Source: Nocardia iowensis
GTDB taxonomy: Bacteria > Actinomycetota > Actinomycetes > Mycobacteriales > Mycobacteriaceae
Reading direction: 5' to 3'
DNA: 64,000 nt
NCBI RefSeq assembly: GCF_019222765.1
Contig: NZ_CP078145.1
Coordinates: forward strand, 7,502,001 to 7,566,000
In this document: positions 1 through 9,398 of the stretch, one piece after another
Layout: each line of letters opens with the position of its first letter
Position numbering within the stretch: the first letter of the stretch is position 1
Notes under the pieces: generated by a model
Seen by the model: the letters and a program-made list of their open reading frames with translations, nothing else
The model's database searches: none
What the model was told of the DNA's origin: nothing
Translations under genes and position numbers: made by a program

Positions 1-1916
1 TACCGGCTCGACTCGGCGGCGGTCCGGGCAGCGCGGCGGCAGACCTGAGCGAGACGCCGGAACTGCGCCGCACCATCGAACGCCTGCCACCCGCCACCGA
101 GCAACCCGGCCTGGATGAGCAACGAATTCGCCTGCCCGACCCGGAATTCCGGTTCCTGAGGATGTTACGGCCGGTCCGCTGGCTGGTGCTGGCGGTGATC
201 ACACTTCTCGCGTTGGACGCGATCATCGGCATCGCCTTCCCACCGCTGGTGCGCTACGCCATCGATACCGGTGTGCTCGGCGACCAGCCCTCGGCCCTCG
301 GCCGCGCGGCGGTGATCGGCGCGGTGCTGGTGGCGGCGGGCTGGGCGGTCGGCGCGGCAACCACGGTGCTGACCTCGCGCACCGGTGAACGCGTGCTCTA
401 CGCCCTGCGCGTGCGCAGCTTCGCCCACCTGCAACGGCTCGGCCTCGACTACTACGAGCGCGAGCTCTCCGGCCGGATCATGACCCGGATGACCACGGAC
501 ATCGACGCGCTGTCCACCTTCCTGCAGACCGGGGTCGCGACCACCCTGATCGGCGGGCTGACCCTGGTCGGCATCGCGGTGGCGCTGCTGGTCATCGATG
601 CCTCGCTGGCGGCGGTGGTGTTGCTGGCGCTGCCGGTGCTGCTGCTCGCGACGGCGCTGTTCCGGCGGGTCTCATCCACCGCCTATACCGTGTCGCGCGA
701 ACATGTTTCGGCGGTCAACGCGGACTTCCAGGAGAACGTCAGCGGCCTGCGCGCCGTGCAGGCCAACCGGCACGAGCCGCGCTCGGCCCGCCGCTTCGGC
801 GAATACTCCCAGCGCTACCGCAACAGCAGGATGCGCGCGCAACGGGCCATCGCGACCTACTTCGCCTTCGTGATCGCCTGGGCCGATCTGGCACTGGCCG
901 CGGTGGTGTTCGTCGGCGCCCGCGAGGTGGCGAGCGGCCGCACGACCGCGGGCACGTTGATCGCCTTCGTGCTGTACCTACAGCTGCTCTTCGGGCCGAT
1001 CCTGCAACTGTCCCAGGTGTTCGACGGCTACCAGCAGGCCAGGGTCGGCCTGCGACGGATCGGCGAACTGCTGCGTACGCCCTCCTCCATCGCCGCCGAC
1101 GCGCCGGACGCCCGGTCGATCGACAACGGCCTTCGTGGCGAGGTCACCGTCGACGATGTGCGGTTCCACTATCCGCGCAGCGAGGTTCGCGCCCTCGACG
1201 GCGTATCGCTGCACATCCCGCCCGGTTCGACCCTCGCGCTGGTCGGCCCCACCGGTGCGGGCAAGTCGACCATCGTCAAGCTGCTGGCCCGCCTGTACGA
1301 CCTGCCGCCGGACGGAACCGGCGCGATCCTCGTCGACGGCATCGATATCCGTGATTACCGTCTCACCGATTTCCGCGCCCGCCTCGGCATCGTCCCGCAG
1401 GAAGCTCATTTGTTCAGCGGCGACGTCGCCAGCAATATCGCGTTCGGGAAACCTGCCGCGACCGAAGCCGACATCGCCGAAGCCGCCGCGGCCGTCGGGG
1501 CGACCGACATGATCGCCGCACTTCCGCTCGGTATGCGCCAGCCGGTCGGCGAACGCGGACGCGGCCTGTCCGCGGGTCAGCGCCAGCTGATCGCGCTGGC
1601 TCGCGCCGAACTCGTGCGCCCCGACTTGTTACTGCTCGACGAGGCCACGGCTACGCTCGACCCGGACGCCGAGGCAGCGGTGCTGGCAGCGAGTCGATCA
1701 TTGACCCGCGGCCGGACCACCGTCCTCGTCGCACACCGGCTCGGTACGGCGGCGCGGGCCGATCGGATCGCCGTCGTCGAGCACGGCCGGATCGCCGAAA
1801 TCGGCACCCACGCCGAGTTGCTTGCCGCCGGCGGCGGGTATGCCCGACTGTGGGCAGCGGCACGGGAAACCGGGGGAATATTCTCGGTAACGGACAAGTC
1901 GTCTTCTATGAGGTGA
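1..1916 (+). CDS. ABC exporter, TMD-NBD polypeptide (5' end outside window)
   Basis: Type I ABC exporter half with an N-terminal membrane domain (about six hydrophobic helices, roughly the first 300 residues after the Met at 162) followed by an ATPase domain. Visible motifs are Walker A GPTGAGKST, the signature LSAGQRQ, Walker B LLLLDEATATLD and a switch His in VAHRLG. The frame stays open to the left edge of the window, and the residues before the Met at 162 (ending DPEFRFLRMLRP) look like coding sequence. The real start is therefore probably outside the window, and this may be the second half of a fused tandem exporter. The substrate cannot be told; drug or lipid export is typical of the family. 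The first complete codon begins at base 3. Confidence 0.88.
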   Translation, partial: PARLGGGPGSAAADLSETPELRRTIERLPPATEQPGLDEQRIRLPDPEFRFLRMLRPVRWLVLAVITLLALDAIIGIAFPPLVRYAIDTGVLGDQPSALGRAAVIGAVLVAAGWAVGAATTVLTSRTGERVLYALRVRSFAHLQRLGLDYYERELSGRIMTRMTTDIDALSTFLQTGVATTLIGGLTLVGIAVALLVIDASLAAVVLLALPVLLLATALFRRVSSTAYTVSREHVSAVNADFQENVSGLRAVQANRHEPRSARRFGEYSQRYRNSRMRAQRAIATYFAFVIAWADLALAAVVFVGAREVASGRTTAGTLIAFVLYLQLLFGPILQLSQVFDGYQQARVGLRRIGELLRTPSSIAADAPDARSIDNGLRGEVTVDDVRFHYPRSEVRALDGVSLHIPPGSTLALVGPTGAGKSTIVKLLARLYDLPPDGTGAILVDGIDIRDYRLTDFRARLGIVPQEAHLFSGDVASNIAFGKPAATEADIAEAAAAVGATDMIAALPLGMRQPVGERGRGLSAGQRQLIALARAELVRPDLLLLDEATATLDPDAEAAVLAASRSLTRGRTTVLVAHRLGTAARADRIAVVEHGRIAEIGTHAELLAAGGGYARLWAAARETGGIFSVTDKSSSMR

Positions 1917-2093
1917 GGTTTGTCGGGTGGTCAGTCGCTCCGTCGGTTTGCTGCTGGGCCTATCCTCAGATAGGGCGCATCGGCGCGCATCCGCTGATGC
2001 TGGTCCTTTCGAGCGACCTGCAAGCAGTCGCTACGGAGTGCCGGGCACGTCACAAACGTCGCAGCGCGAAATGAAATGAGGCGAACACCTGCT

Positions 2094-5000
2094 GTGAGCA
2101 GCTCAACTTCCCAGTTCGGACAGAACCAGTGGCTAGTCGATGAGATGTATCAGAAGTTCAAACAGGATCCATCTTCGGTCGATGAGAGTTGGCACGAGTT
2201 CCTCGCCGATTACACGCCCGAAGCCACGGGTGATTCCGGTAACAGCCAGGCCGCTCCGGCCGCGGCCGCTCCCGCGCAGGCGCCGAACCCGGCTCCGGCT
2301 CCCGCGTCGGTGAACTCGGCCCCCAAGGCCGCCGCCCCCGCACCGGCCAAGGCCGCGGCGCCCGCGAAGGCACCGGCGCCGGCCAAGACCACCGCGCGCG
2401 CACCGCAGACCACGCCCGCGCCGACCTCCAACGCGGCGCCTACCTCCGGTGGCCCGAAGACCGACAACGTGGCCGACGAAGCCAAGGTGCTGCGTGGCGC
2501 CGCGGCCGCGGTGGCCAAGAACATGGCCGCGTCGCTGACCATCCCGACCGCGACCAGCGTGCGCGCCATCCCGGCCAAACTGATGATCGATAACCGCTTG
2601 GTCATCAACAACCACCTGGCCCGCACTCGCGGCGGCAAGATCTCGTTCACCCACCTGCTCGGTTACGCGATCGTGCAGGCGGTCAAGTCGTTCCCGAACA
2701 TGAACCGGCACTTCGCCGAGATCGACGGCAAGCCGAACGCGATCACCCCCGCGCACACCAACCTCGGCCTCGCCATCGACCTGCCCGGCAAGGACGGCAG
2801 CCGGTCGCTGGTCGTCGCGGCCATCAAGGGCACCGAGGCGATGACCTTCGGTCAGTTCCACACCGCCTACGAGGACATCGTCCGCCGCGCCCGCGACGCC
2901 AAGCTGACCGCCGACGACTTCAGCGGCGTCACCATCTCGCTCACCAACCCCGGCACCATCGGCACCGTGCACTCGGTGCCCCGCCTCATGCCGGGACAGG
3001 GCGCCATCATCGGCGCGGGCGCGATGGAGTACCCGGCCGAGTTCCAGGGCATGAGCGACGAGCGCATCGCCGATATCGGCGTCGGCAAGCTGATGACGCT
3101 GACCTCCACCTACGACCACCGCATCATCCAGGGCGCGGAGTCCGGTGACTTCCTGCGCACCATCCACAACCTGCTGATCTCCGACGAGTTCTACGACGAG
3201 ATCTTCCACGGCCTCGGCGTGCCGTACGAGCCGGTGCGCTGGCGCAAGGACATTCGCGAACGCGGCGTCGACAAGAGCACCCGCGTGCTGGAGATGATCG
3301 CGGCCTACCGCAACCGCGGCCACCTGATGGCGGACACCGATCCGCTGCGCCTGGTCAAGGACAAGTTCCGCAGCCACCCCGACCTCGACGTCACCCAGCA
3401 CGGCCTGACGCTGTGGGACCTGGACCGCACCTTCAACGTCGGCGGCTTCCACGGCCAGGACCAGATGAAGCTGCGCGAGGTCCTCTCGGTCCTGCGCGAC
3501 GCCTACTGTCGCCACGTCGGTGTGGAGTACACCCACATCCTGGAGACCGAACAGCTGCAGTGGATCCAGGAGCGGGTCGAGCAGAAGCACGTCAAACCGA
3601 CTGTCGCCCAGCAGAAGTACATCCTGAACCGGCTGAACGCGGCGGAGGCCTTCGAGACCTTCCTGCAGACCAAGTACGTCGGGCAGAAGCGCTTCTCGCT
3701 GGAAGGCGCCGAGGCCGTCATCCCGATGATGGACGCGACCATCGACCAGTGCGCCGAGCACGGGCTCGACGAGGTCGTCATCGGCATGCCGCACCGCGGT
3801 CGGCTGAACGTGCTTGCCAACATTGTCGGCAAGCCGTACTCGAAGATCTTCACCGAGTTCGAGGGCAACATGAACCCGGCCGGCGCGCACGGCTCCGGCG
3901 ACGTGAAGTACCACCTCGGCGCGCACGGCACCTACCTGCAGATGTTCGGCGACAACGAGATCGAGGTCTCGCTGACCGCCAACCCGTCGCACCTGGAGGC
4001 GGTCGACCCGGTCCTGGAGGGCCTGGTCCGCGCCAAGCAGGATCTGCTGGACAAGGGCGACGGCCAGGAGGGCTACTCCGTCATGCCGTTGATGCTGCAC
4101 GGTGACGCCGCGTTCGCGGGTCAGGGTGTGGTCGCCGAGACGCTGAACATGTCCGGCCTGCGCGGCTACCGGGTCGGCGGCACCATCCACATCGTGGTGA
4201 ACAACCAGATCGGCTTCACCACCGCCCCGGAGAACAGCCGCTCCACCGAATACTCCACCGACATCGCGAAGTTCATCGGCGCGCCGATCTTCCACGTGAA
4301 CGGCGACGACCCGGAGGCCTGCGACTGGGTGGCCCGGCTCGCGGTCGACTTCCGGCAGAAGTTCCGCAAGGACGTCGTGATCGACATGGTCTGCTACCGG
4401 CGCCGTGGCCACAACGAGGGCGACGACCCGTCGATGACCCAGCCGTCGATGTACGACGTCATCGACACCAAGCGCTCGGTGCGCAAGGCCTACACCGAGA
4501 GCCTGATCGGCCGTGGCGACATCTCGCTGAAAGAGGCCGAGGACGCGCTGCGCGACTACCAGGGCCAGCTGGAACGGGTCTTCAACGAGGTCCGCGAGCT
4601 GGAGAAGTACACCCCGGAACCGAGCGAGTCGGTCGAGGACGACCAGCGGGTGCCGACCACCGTGCAGACGGCCGTGGACAAGGCGGTGCTGCAACGCATC
4701 GGCGACGCGTTCCTGAATGTGCCCGACGGCTTCAACGTGCACCCGCGCGTCAAGCCGGTGCTGGAGAAGCGCCGTGAAATGGCCTACGAGGGCAAGGTCG
4801 ACTGGGCCTTCGCCGAGCTGATGGCCTTCGGCACGCTGATCGACGAGGGTCGTGCGGTGCGCCTGACCGGTCAGGACTCCCGGCGCGGCACCTTCACCCA
4901 GCGGCACGCGGTGATCATCGACCGCAAGACCGCCGAGGAGTACACCCCGCTGCACAACATCGGCAGCACCAACCCCGGTTGGTTCGCGGTGCACGATTCG

Positions 5001-5849
5001 GCGCTGAGCGAATACGCCGCCGTCGGCTTCGAATACGGCTACTCGCTGGGCAACCCGAACGCACTCGTGCTGTGGGAGGCGCAGTTCGGTGACTTCGTCA
5101 ACGGCGCGCAGTCCATCATCGACGAGTTCATCTCCTCCGGTGAGGCCAAGTGGGGCCAGCTCTCCGACGTCGTGCTGCTGTTGCCGCACGGCCACGAGGG
5201 CCAGGGTCCGGACCACACCTCCGGCCGGATCGAGCGGTTCCTGCAGCTGTGCGCCGAGGGCTCGATGACGGTCGCCGTGCCGTCCACCCCGGCGAACTAC
5301 TTCCACCTGCTGCGCCGCCACGCGCTGGACGGCATCCGCCGCCCGCTGATCGTCTTCACTCCGAAGTCGATGCTGCGCAACAAGGCCGTCGTGTCGGATC
5401 TGAAGGACTTCACCGAGAGCAAGTTCCGCTCGGTGTTCGACGAGCCCGCCTACGAGCAGGGCATCGGCGACCGCAGCAAGGTCAAGCGGATCCTGATGAC
5501 CAGCGGCAAGCTCTACTACGAGCTGGCCGCGGAGAAGGCCAAGCAGAAGCGCGAGGACGTCGCGATCGTGCGGATCGAGCAGCTCTACCCGCTGCCCACC
5601 TACCGCCTGAACGAGTCGCTCGACCGCTACCCCAACGCCACCGACATCGCGTGGGTCCAGGAGGAACCGGCCAACCAGGGCGCCTGGCCCTTCTTCGGCC
5701 TGAACCTCCCCGAGGTTCTGCCCGACCGCCTCGGCAAACTGCGCCGCATCTCCCGCCGCGCCATGTCGGCCCCCTCCTCGGGGTCCAGCAAGGTGCACGC
5801 GGTGGAGCAGGCGGAGATCGTCGCCGAAGCTTTCGAGCCGACCAGCTAG
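2094..5849 (+). CDS. kgd: Multifunctional 2-oxoglutarate dehydrogenase E1/E2-like enzyme (Kgd/SucA)
   Basis: Large TCA-cycle enzyme of about 1250 aa: thiamine-diphosphate 2-oxoglutarate decarboxylase/dehydrogenase E1 fused to an E2-type succinyltransferase domain, as in actinobacteria. The N-terminus ([14 protein letters not shown]) matches the E1 helix. It is followed by an Ala/Pro-rich linker (about residues 50-130), an E2 catalytic domain containing [12 protein letters not shown], and the E1 domain with GDAAFAGQG, the TPP region ending VVNNQIGF, and [11 protein letters not shown]. There is no lipoyl domain, as in the family. GTG at 2094 is preferred because GAGG lies 12 nt upstream and the protein then starts like mycobacterial Kgd; an in-frame ATG at 2076 is the alternative. 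The gene stands alone and is followed by a strong terminator. Confidence 0.96.
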   Translation: MSSSTSQFGQNQWLVDEMYQKFKQDPSSVDESWHEFLADYTPEATGDSGNSQAAPAAAAPAQAPNPAPAPASVNSAPKAAAPAPAKAAAPAKAPAPAKTTARAPQTTPAPTSNAAPTSGGPKTDNVADEAKVLRGAAAAVAKNMAASLTIPTATSVRAIPAKLMIDNRLVINNHLARTRGGKISFTHLLGYAIVQAVKSFPNMNRHFAEIDGKPNAITPAHTNLGLAIDLPGKDGSRSLVVAAIKGTEAMTFGQFHTAYEDIVRRARDAKLTADDFSGVTISLTNPGTIGTVHSVPRLMPGQGAIIGAGAMEYPAEFQGMSDERIADIGVGKLMTLTSTYDHRIIQGAESGDFLRTIHNLLISDEFYDEIFHGLGVPYEPVRWRKDIRERGVDKSTRVLEMIAAYRNRGHLMADTDPLRLVKDKFRSHPDLDVTQHGLTLWDLDRTFNVGGFHGQDQMKLREVLSVLRDAYCRHVGVEYTHILETEQLQWIQERVEQKHVKPTVAQQKYILNRLNAAEAFETFLQTKYVGQKRFSLEGAEAVIPMMDATIDQCAEHGLDEVVIGMPHRGRLNVLANIVGKPYSKIFTEFEGNMNPAGAHGSGDVKYHLGAHGTYLQMFGDNEIEVSLTANPSHLEAVDPVLEGLVRAKQDLLDKGDGQEGYSVMPLMLHGDAAFAGQGVVAETLNMSGLRGYRVGGTIHIVVNNQIGFTTAPENSRSTEYSTDIAKFIGAPIFHVNGDDPEACDWVARLAVDFRQKFRKDVVIDMVCYRRRGHNEGDDPSMTQPSMYDVIDTKRSVRKAYTESLIGRGDISLKEAEDALRDYQGQLERVFNEVRELEKYTPEPSESVEDDQRVPTTVQTAVDKAVLQRIGDAFLNVPDGFNVHPRVKPVLEKRREMAYEGKVDWAFAELMAFGTLIDEGRAVRLTGQDSRRGTFTQRHAVIIDRKTAEEYTPLHNIGSTNPGWFAVHDSALSEYAAVGFEYGYSLGNPNALVLWEAQFGDFVNGAQSIIDEFISSGEAKWGQLSDVVLLLPHGHEGQGPDHTSGRIERFLQLCAEGSMTVAVPSTPANYFHLLRRHALDGIRRPLIVFTPKSMLRNKAVVSDLKDFTESKFRSVFDEPAYEQGIGDRSKVKRILMTSGKLYYELAAEKAKQKREDVAIVRIEQLYPLPTYRLNESLDRYPNATDIAWVQEEPANQGAWPFFGLNLPEVLPDRLGKLRRISRRAMSAPSSGSSKVHAVEQAEIVAEAFEPTS

Positions 5850-5862
5850 TCCCTAGTTGACC

Positions 5863-5921
5863 CGAACGCCGGGTCGGATCCGCTCCTGGATGAGCGGATC
5901 CGACCCGGCGTTCGGCGTTTT
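5863..5921 (+). terminator. Rho-independent terminator after kgd
   Basis: Perfect 23-bp inverted repeat (arms 5863-5885 and 5892-5914) with a 6-nt loop, followed by GCGTTTT. It begins 13 nt after the kgd stop codon and separates kgd from the ESX cassette. Confidence 0.9.
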
Positions 5922-5964
5922 CCGAGGTCGACACTGCTGAGGGCGGTCACTAGAATTCGTCGGC

Positions 5965-6306
5965 ATGAGCGACGGGGGGACGCCAGTGGTTCCGGGACAG
6001 CAGCTCACGGTCGTCCCCGAGCAGGTGCGCGATGTCGGCAGGTACGTCTACGAGCTGGCCGAGGCACTGCGCTCGGCATTGGATTCCGCGGCCAAGGACG
6101 TGGGCGCGCTGACCAACGGAAGTTGGACCGGCGACTCCGCCACCGAGTTCGCCAACGGCTGGACCGACGTCCGCGACGGCGGCACCCGGATCATGTCCGC
6201 ATTGACCGGCATGGCGGAGAAACTCGGTGTCACCGCCGATACCTACCGATCCCGCGACTCGAACAACGCGACCGCACTGAACACATCCAGCCTGGATCTG
6301 CCATGA
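5965..6306 (+). CDS. WXG100-family ESX (type VII) secretion substrate, first of pair
   Basis: 113-aa helical protein of WXG100 size with a central WTG (in SWTGDSA, about residue 53). Two predicted helices flank the turn, as in EsxA/EsxB-like proteins. It ends in SSLDLP, the same six residues that end the protein at 62901-63215. ATG at 5965 is the first gene of a cassette, and its stop overlaps the next start by 4 nt (ATGA). By family knowledge such proteins pair as helical hairpins and are exported by an ESX system, often together with a toxin. No ESX machinery genes lie in this window. Confidence 0.82.
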   Translation: MSDGGTPVVPGQQLTVVPEQVRDVGRYVYELAEALRSALDSAAKDVGALTNGSWTGDSATEFANGWTDVRDGGTRIMSALTGMAEKLGVTADTYRSRDSNNATALNTSSLDLP

Positions 6307-6602
6307 GCTCCGAATTCTCGGTCGACCTCGAGCACCTCGACCAGATCGTGGCCCGGCTCTCCGGACTTGCCGGGTTCGTCGCCGAGCACCTCGATGAAAT
6401 CGACGACAAGGTGGCGACGCTGCATGGGACCGGATGGGAAAGCGTTGCCGCCCAGGCATATGCCGATGCCCATCGCGGATGGGCCACCGGCGCACGCGAA
6501 TTCGTCGAAGGTGTGCGCGAGATGAGTGACGCGGCCCGTCAGGCGCACACGCGCTATACCCGCGCGATCGCCATCAACAACAAGATGCTGGAAGGGGGCT
6601 GA
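6303..6602 (+). CDS. WXG100-like protein, second of pair
   Basis: 99-aa, mostly helical protein resembling the product of 62539-62850 (both have SLAGFV near the N-terminus and a run of Ala/Asp-rich helix). The WXG position reads GWES, so the Gly is replaced by Ser. It starts inside the stop codon of the preceding gene (ATGA), which suggests coupled translation. It probably forms a heterodimer with its upstream partner or caps the N-terminal helical region of the toxin encoded next. Family assignment rests on size, predicted helices, position and similarity to the second cassette. Confidence 0.75.
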   Translation: MSSEFSVDLEHLDQIVARLSGLAGFVAEHLDEIDDKVATLHGTGWESVAAQAYADAHRGWATGAREFVEGVREMSDAARQAHTRYTRAIAINNKMLEGG

Positions 6603-6605
6603 GCA

Positions 6606-7967
6606 GTGCGCATCGATTGGCAGACCTACTATGACGCCGCCAAGAAATGCCACGACCTCGCCGCCGAGCTGCGCCGCGCAGACAAGCCCGTCCACGACGC
6701 CGTCAAAGGCGAGTGCGCCGGCATGGCCGGTGACGCACCCGGTTGCAAGCAGTGGGGTGAAACCTACGACCGCACCGCCCGAGACACGATGCAGTCGTGC
6801 ACCAACCTGGCCGACGCGCTCACCAACTTCGGTTATGTGCTGTACGCGACCGGCTACAACTACGGCATAAACAACAGGAGCAATCCACCTCCGCCGCGTC
6901 CCGACGTTCGCGAGATGACCCAACACCAGGTCACGATCCCGACCTCGGTGCGCGACAACGGGATCGGCATCGAACGCCACAGCGGGGTTCAGGAACTTTT
7001 CGACTTGCTGGTCGCGGAAATCCTGGAAAAATTCGGCAAACTCCCGAACGGCGATGTCAAGAAGCTCGACAAAGCGGCGTCCACCTGGAAGACATTCGCC
7101 AACCACGAATCAGTCACCGGTGCCGCAACCCGGATCACCTCAATTATCGGCTTATTCGACAACATCGACGACAAAACCAACCTGCCACCGATCCTCAATC
7201 ACCTCGAAACCCTGCGTAATGGCGCGGGCCAGGTCGCCGCCGCATCCCAGAACCTGGCCGGACCGGTCGCCGACTATCACGCCGGAACGGTCGCGGTACG
7301 CGCAGACATCGAATCGGCGATCACCACCGCCGAGTGGGCAATCGGTCTCACCGTGGTCGCCGCTGCCGCCGCAGCCTTCTTCACCTTCGGCGGCAGCGCC
7401 GCCGCCGGAGCCGGCGGTGTCGGCGTCATCGTCACCAACACAATCAACACCATCCGCACCGTCTACCAGGGCAGCAATCTCCTCAAAGCAGTCGGCCTCG
7501 CCACCGCCGCCGCCGGAACCGTCGGCATAATCAAATCCTTCGACAACGTCCCCGACCTCGGCAACACCCTAACCGCCCTCACCGGCATCATCGCCATGCG
7601 CGTGCTGATCGATGATGAGGGTGAAAGCGGCAACGGCGGCGGAGACAGTGCTGAAGAAGACCGCAGCCGCGAACTACCCAACGTACGTGATCCCAAAGCA
7701 TTCGATCCGCAGACTCTCGCGGGCAAAAGCCAAGAGGAAGTTGCGGAAGGTATTCCCCACAAATGGGTGGAGTCACCCAGCAAGAGCGGCGATGGAACTG
7801 TCTACCGAGATCCGGACAATTTTGGTAGACAGATCCGCATAATGCCGGGCTACACCGAAGGGAACCGGCCGGATCCACTGACCCATGGTCCATACGCGGA
7901 AGTGTCCCAGAATGGTAAAACAACTAAGATCCCCCTTCAAGGGAACACAACGCTGGGAGGCAACTAG
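6606..7967 (+). CDS. ESX-associated polymorphic toxin, putative RNase-type C-terminus
   Basis: 453-aa protein starting at GTG 3 nt after the WXG gene. It has three parts: a helical N-terminal segment (about residues 1-90) like an ESX carrier, a Pro-rich break, and a middle region with a long Ala/Gly-rich hydrophobic stretch (about 245-310). A charged linker leads to a C-terminal domain of about 95 aa containing GTVYRDPDN, RIMPG (R411) and GPYAEV. The RxMPG...PY pattern recalls small nuclease domains at the ends of polymorphic toxins; that is recalled, not shown. GC content drops visibly over the last 350 nt, as expected for an exchangeable toxin tip. The stop shares one base with the immunity candidate's start. 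Confidence 0.72.
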   Translation: MRIDWQTYYDAAKKCHDLAAELRRADKPVHDAVKGECAGMAGDAPGCKQWGETYDRTARDTMQSCTNLADALTNFGYVLYATGYNYGINNRSNPPPPRPDVREMTQHQVTIPTSVRDNGIGIERHSGVQELFDLLVAEILEKFGKLPNGDVKKLDKAASTWKTFANHESVTGAATRITSIIGLFDNIDDKTNLPPILNHLETLRNGAGQVAAASQNLAGPVADYHAGTVAVRADIESAITTAEWAIGLTVVAAAAAAFFTFGGSAAAGAGGVGVIVTNTINTIRTVYQGSNLLKAVGLATAAAGTVGIIKSFDNVPDLGNTLTALTGIIAMRVLIDDEGESGNGGGDSAEEDRSRELPNVRDPKAFDPQTLAGKSQEEVAEGIPHKWVESPSKSGDGTVYRDPDNFGRQIRIMPGYTEGNRPDPLTHGPYAEVSQNGKTTKIPLQGNTTLGGN

Positions 7968-8287
7968 TGGGCGAGTCGGCTGCTGCCAAATGGTTGATGC
8001 AGGAGGCTGTCGACCATCTGACGGAAGACAATGTCGGCGTCTATGAGCTACTTTGGTTACTGCGTGGGTCTGAATTCGTGTTGAACGAGGCTGCCGCCAA
8101 ACAATTAGCCCGACAGACCGCGGCAAGCCTGATCTCTACAGGTGCCGCATCGCTCGTGCAACTGCGATGGCCTACTAACGAGATCGTATCCACCGACGTG
8201 CCCGATGACCGACTGTACGACGACACCGTCTTCGAACCAGGACAAGCGGGCTTGTACCTTGCCTTGACTTCGACAGAGCCTGCCTGA
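7967..8287 (+). CDS. Putative immunity protein for the upstream toxin
   Basis: 106-aa soluble protein with no signal peptide or membrane segment. GTG at 7967 overlaps the toxin's TAG by one base, which is typical of toxin-immunity pairs. Composition is acidic, and base composition is lower in GC than in the surrounding housekeeping genes. I recognise no named family. The role is inferred from position alone: it directly follows a polymorphic toxin gene in a WXG100 cassette. Expected action is cytoplasmic binding of the toxin C-terminal domain. Confidence 0.6.
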   Translation: MGESAAAKWLMQEAVDHLTEDNVGVYELLWLLRGSEFVLNEAAAKQLARQTAASLISTGAASLVQLRWPTNEIVSTDVPDDRLYDDTVFEPGQAGLYLALTSTEPA

Positions 8288-8407
8288 GCGATAGGTTCCC
8301 AACTTTCCTGCACGGCTTACGTATAGAGCCCGTGGTCGGTTCGTCCGATGCGACCCTAAGCTCGGCAAGCACGGGCCGCGAACGGCCTGACCATCGAAGC
8401 GGCTCAG

Positions 8408-8530
8408 GTGGTGATGCAATCGCACATCGATTGCCCCATCACGGCTTGTCCGATCAAGCTCTTCGCCAAAACGCTTCTGGTCCGGCATGGACGGCTGCGT
8501 CCGGCTGAGCGGCCGAAGTTGGGGTTCTGA
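8408..8530 (+). CDS. Possible small Cys-containing protein or gene remnant
   Basis: A 40-codon frame (GTG 8408; GTG 8411 and ATG 8414 also possible) encodes a peptide with QSHIDCPITACPIKLFAKT followed by LLVRHGRL and ends at TGA 8528-8530. The frame is open upstream to a stop near 8356 and reads LTIEAAQVV before the GTG. The arrangement HxxCxxxxCxxKxxAxxxLVxxG recalls short orphan proteins I have seen in Nocardia-type genomes. No ribosome site is clear, so it may be a truncated gene. Confidence 0.3.
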   Translation: MVMQSHIDCPITACPIKLFAKTLLVRHGRLRPAERPKLGF

Positions 8531-8546
8531 TCACGGCTACGACGGT

Positions 8547-9260
8547 TCAGGCTTGGAAGGCGAGGGTGGCGGCGGCGTTGAGGGTTAGCCAGATGCCTAT
8601 GCCGCCTACGGCCCAGCCGATGGCTTTGGCGCTGTTTTTGGTGAGCCAGTTGTTCATTCGTTGGAGTAGGGGGTCTATTCGGTCGTGGGCTAGTAGGCGG
8701 GCGGCGGCTAGGAGGAGGGCGGGGAGGGTCATTACCAGGCAGTATGCGGCCAGGGTTGCGCCGGTGAGGGGCCAGTTGAGGTCGGTGTTGGCGATCAGGG
8801 CTATGGCGGCGAGGTACGGGAGCATGGTGGCGACTTCGAGGGTGGCGGCTACCAAGGCGAGGTTCATCAGGCTGCGTGCGCTGCCGCTGCCGGACATTGT
8901 TTTGGCGCGCCAGCGCTGGATCTTGCCGGGTTTGCCTGCTTGCCGTTCGGCCCTGGCTTCCAGCCGGTAACTCAGGGCGATGATGGAGATGCCGAGGATC
9001 AGCTGGCCGATTCGCAACGGCAACTGCGGGATGTCGATCGAACCGGATCGGATCGCCGTCAGCACTGCGTCGGCGCCGAGGACCAGTAGGACGCCGACCC
9101 CGAAGTAGAAGACGGCGACGGTGGCGAGGTAGATCGCGATGCGACCGAACCGCAGCCGACCGGGGGTCAGCAGCAACCAGATCGGGATCAGCAGGGTGCC
9201 GAAGCTGGTGCTGTCGATGAGGGCGAGGCCGATCAGCGCCCCGACGAGGGTGACTGTCAT
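8547..9260 (-). CDS. GAP-family integral membrane protein (Sap-like)
   Basis: 237-aa membrane protein with about six hydrophobic segments. The N-terminus runs GALIGLALIDSTSFGTLLIP and a cytoplasmic basic loop lies near residue 110 (EARAERQAGKPGK). This is the pattern of the GAP/Sap (sulfolipid-1-addressing protein-like) family, whose mycobacterial members sit with glycolipid or glycopeptidolipid export genes. The actual substrate is unknown here. It lies tail to tail with the small reading frame at 8408 and downstream of the tetR gene on the same strand. A 138-bp gap separates the two, so co-transcription is possible but not shown. Confidence 0.72.
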   Translation of the reverse strand: MTVTLVGALIGLALIDSTSFGTLLIPIWLLLTPGRLRFGRIAIYLATVAVFYFGVGVLLVLGADAVLTAIRSGSIDIPQLPLRIGQLILGISIIALSYRLEARAERQAGKPGKIQRWRAKTMSGSGSARSLMNLALVAATLEVATMLPYLAAIALIANTDLNWPLTGATLAAYCLVMTLPALLLAAARLLAHDRIDPLLQRMNNWLTKNSAKAIGWAVGGIGIWLTLNAAATLAFQA

Positions 9261-9398
9261 CAGTATTCCGTTCCGGGATGCGACACGCCTTTGATGGTGT
9301 CGCAGCCGGTCCCCCCGCCGCGTCCGACAAAGGGAGGACCCCGGTCACCCCCGCGACGTAGTCGTTCCCGGCGAGGCCGGGCGGTACGGGTGGAAGTC

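Noticed and set aside
2133..5798. A 1221-codon open frame antisense to kgd
   Set aside because: High-GC codon bias keeps the opposite frame open. The kgd frame has all family motifs; the antisense protein is low-complexity (Val/Leu/Arg/His) with none.
5965..8287. Considered as a prophage or IS-borne island
   Set aside because: No integrase, transposase, direct repeat or tRNA target is seen next to the cassette.
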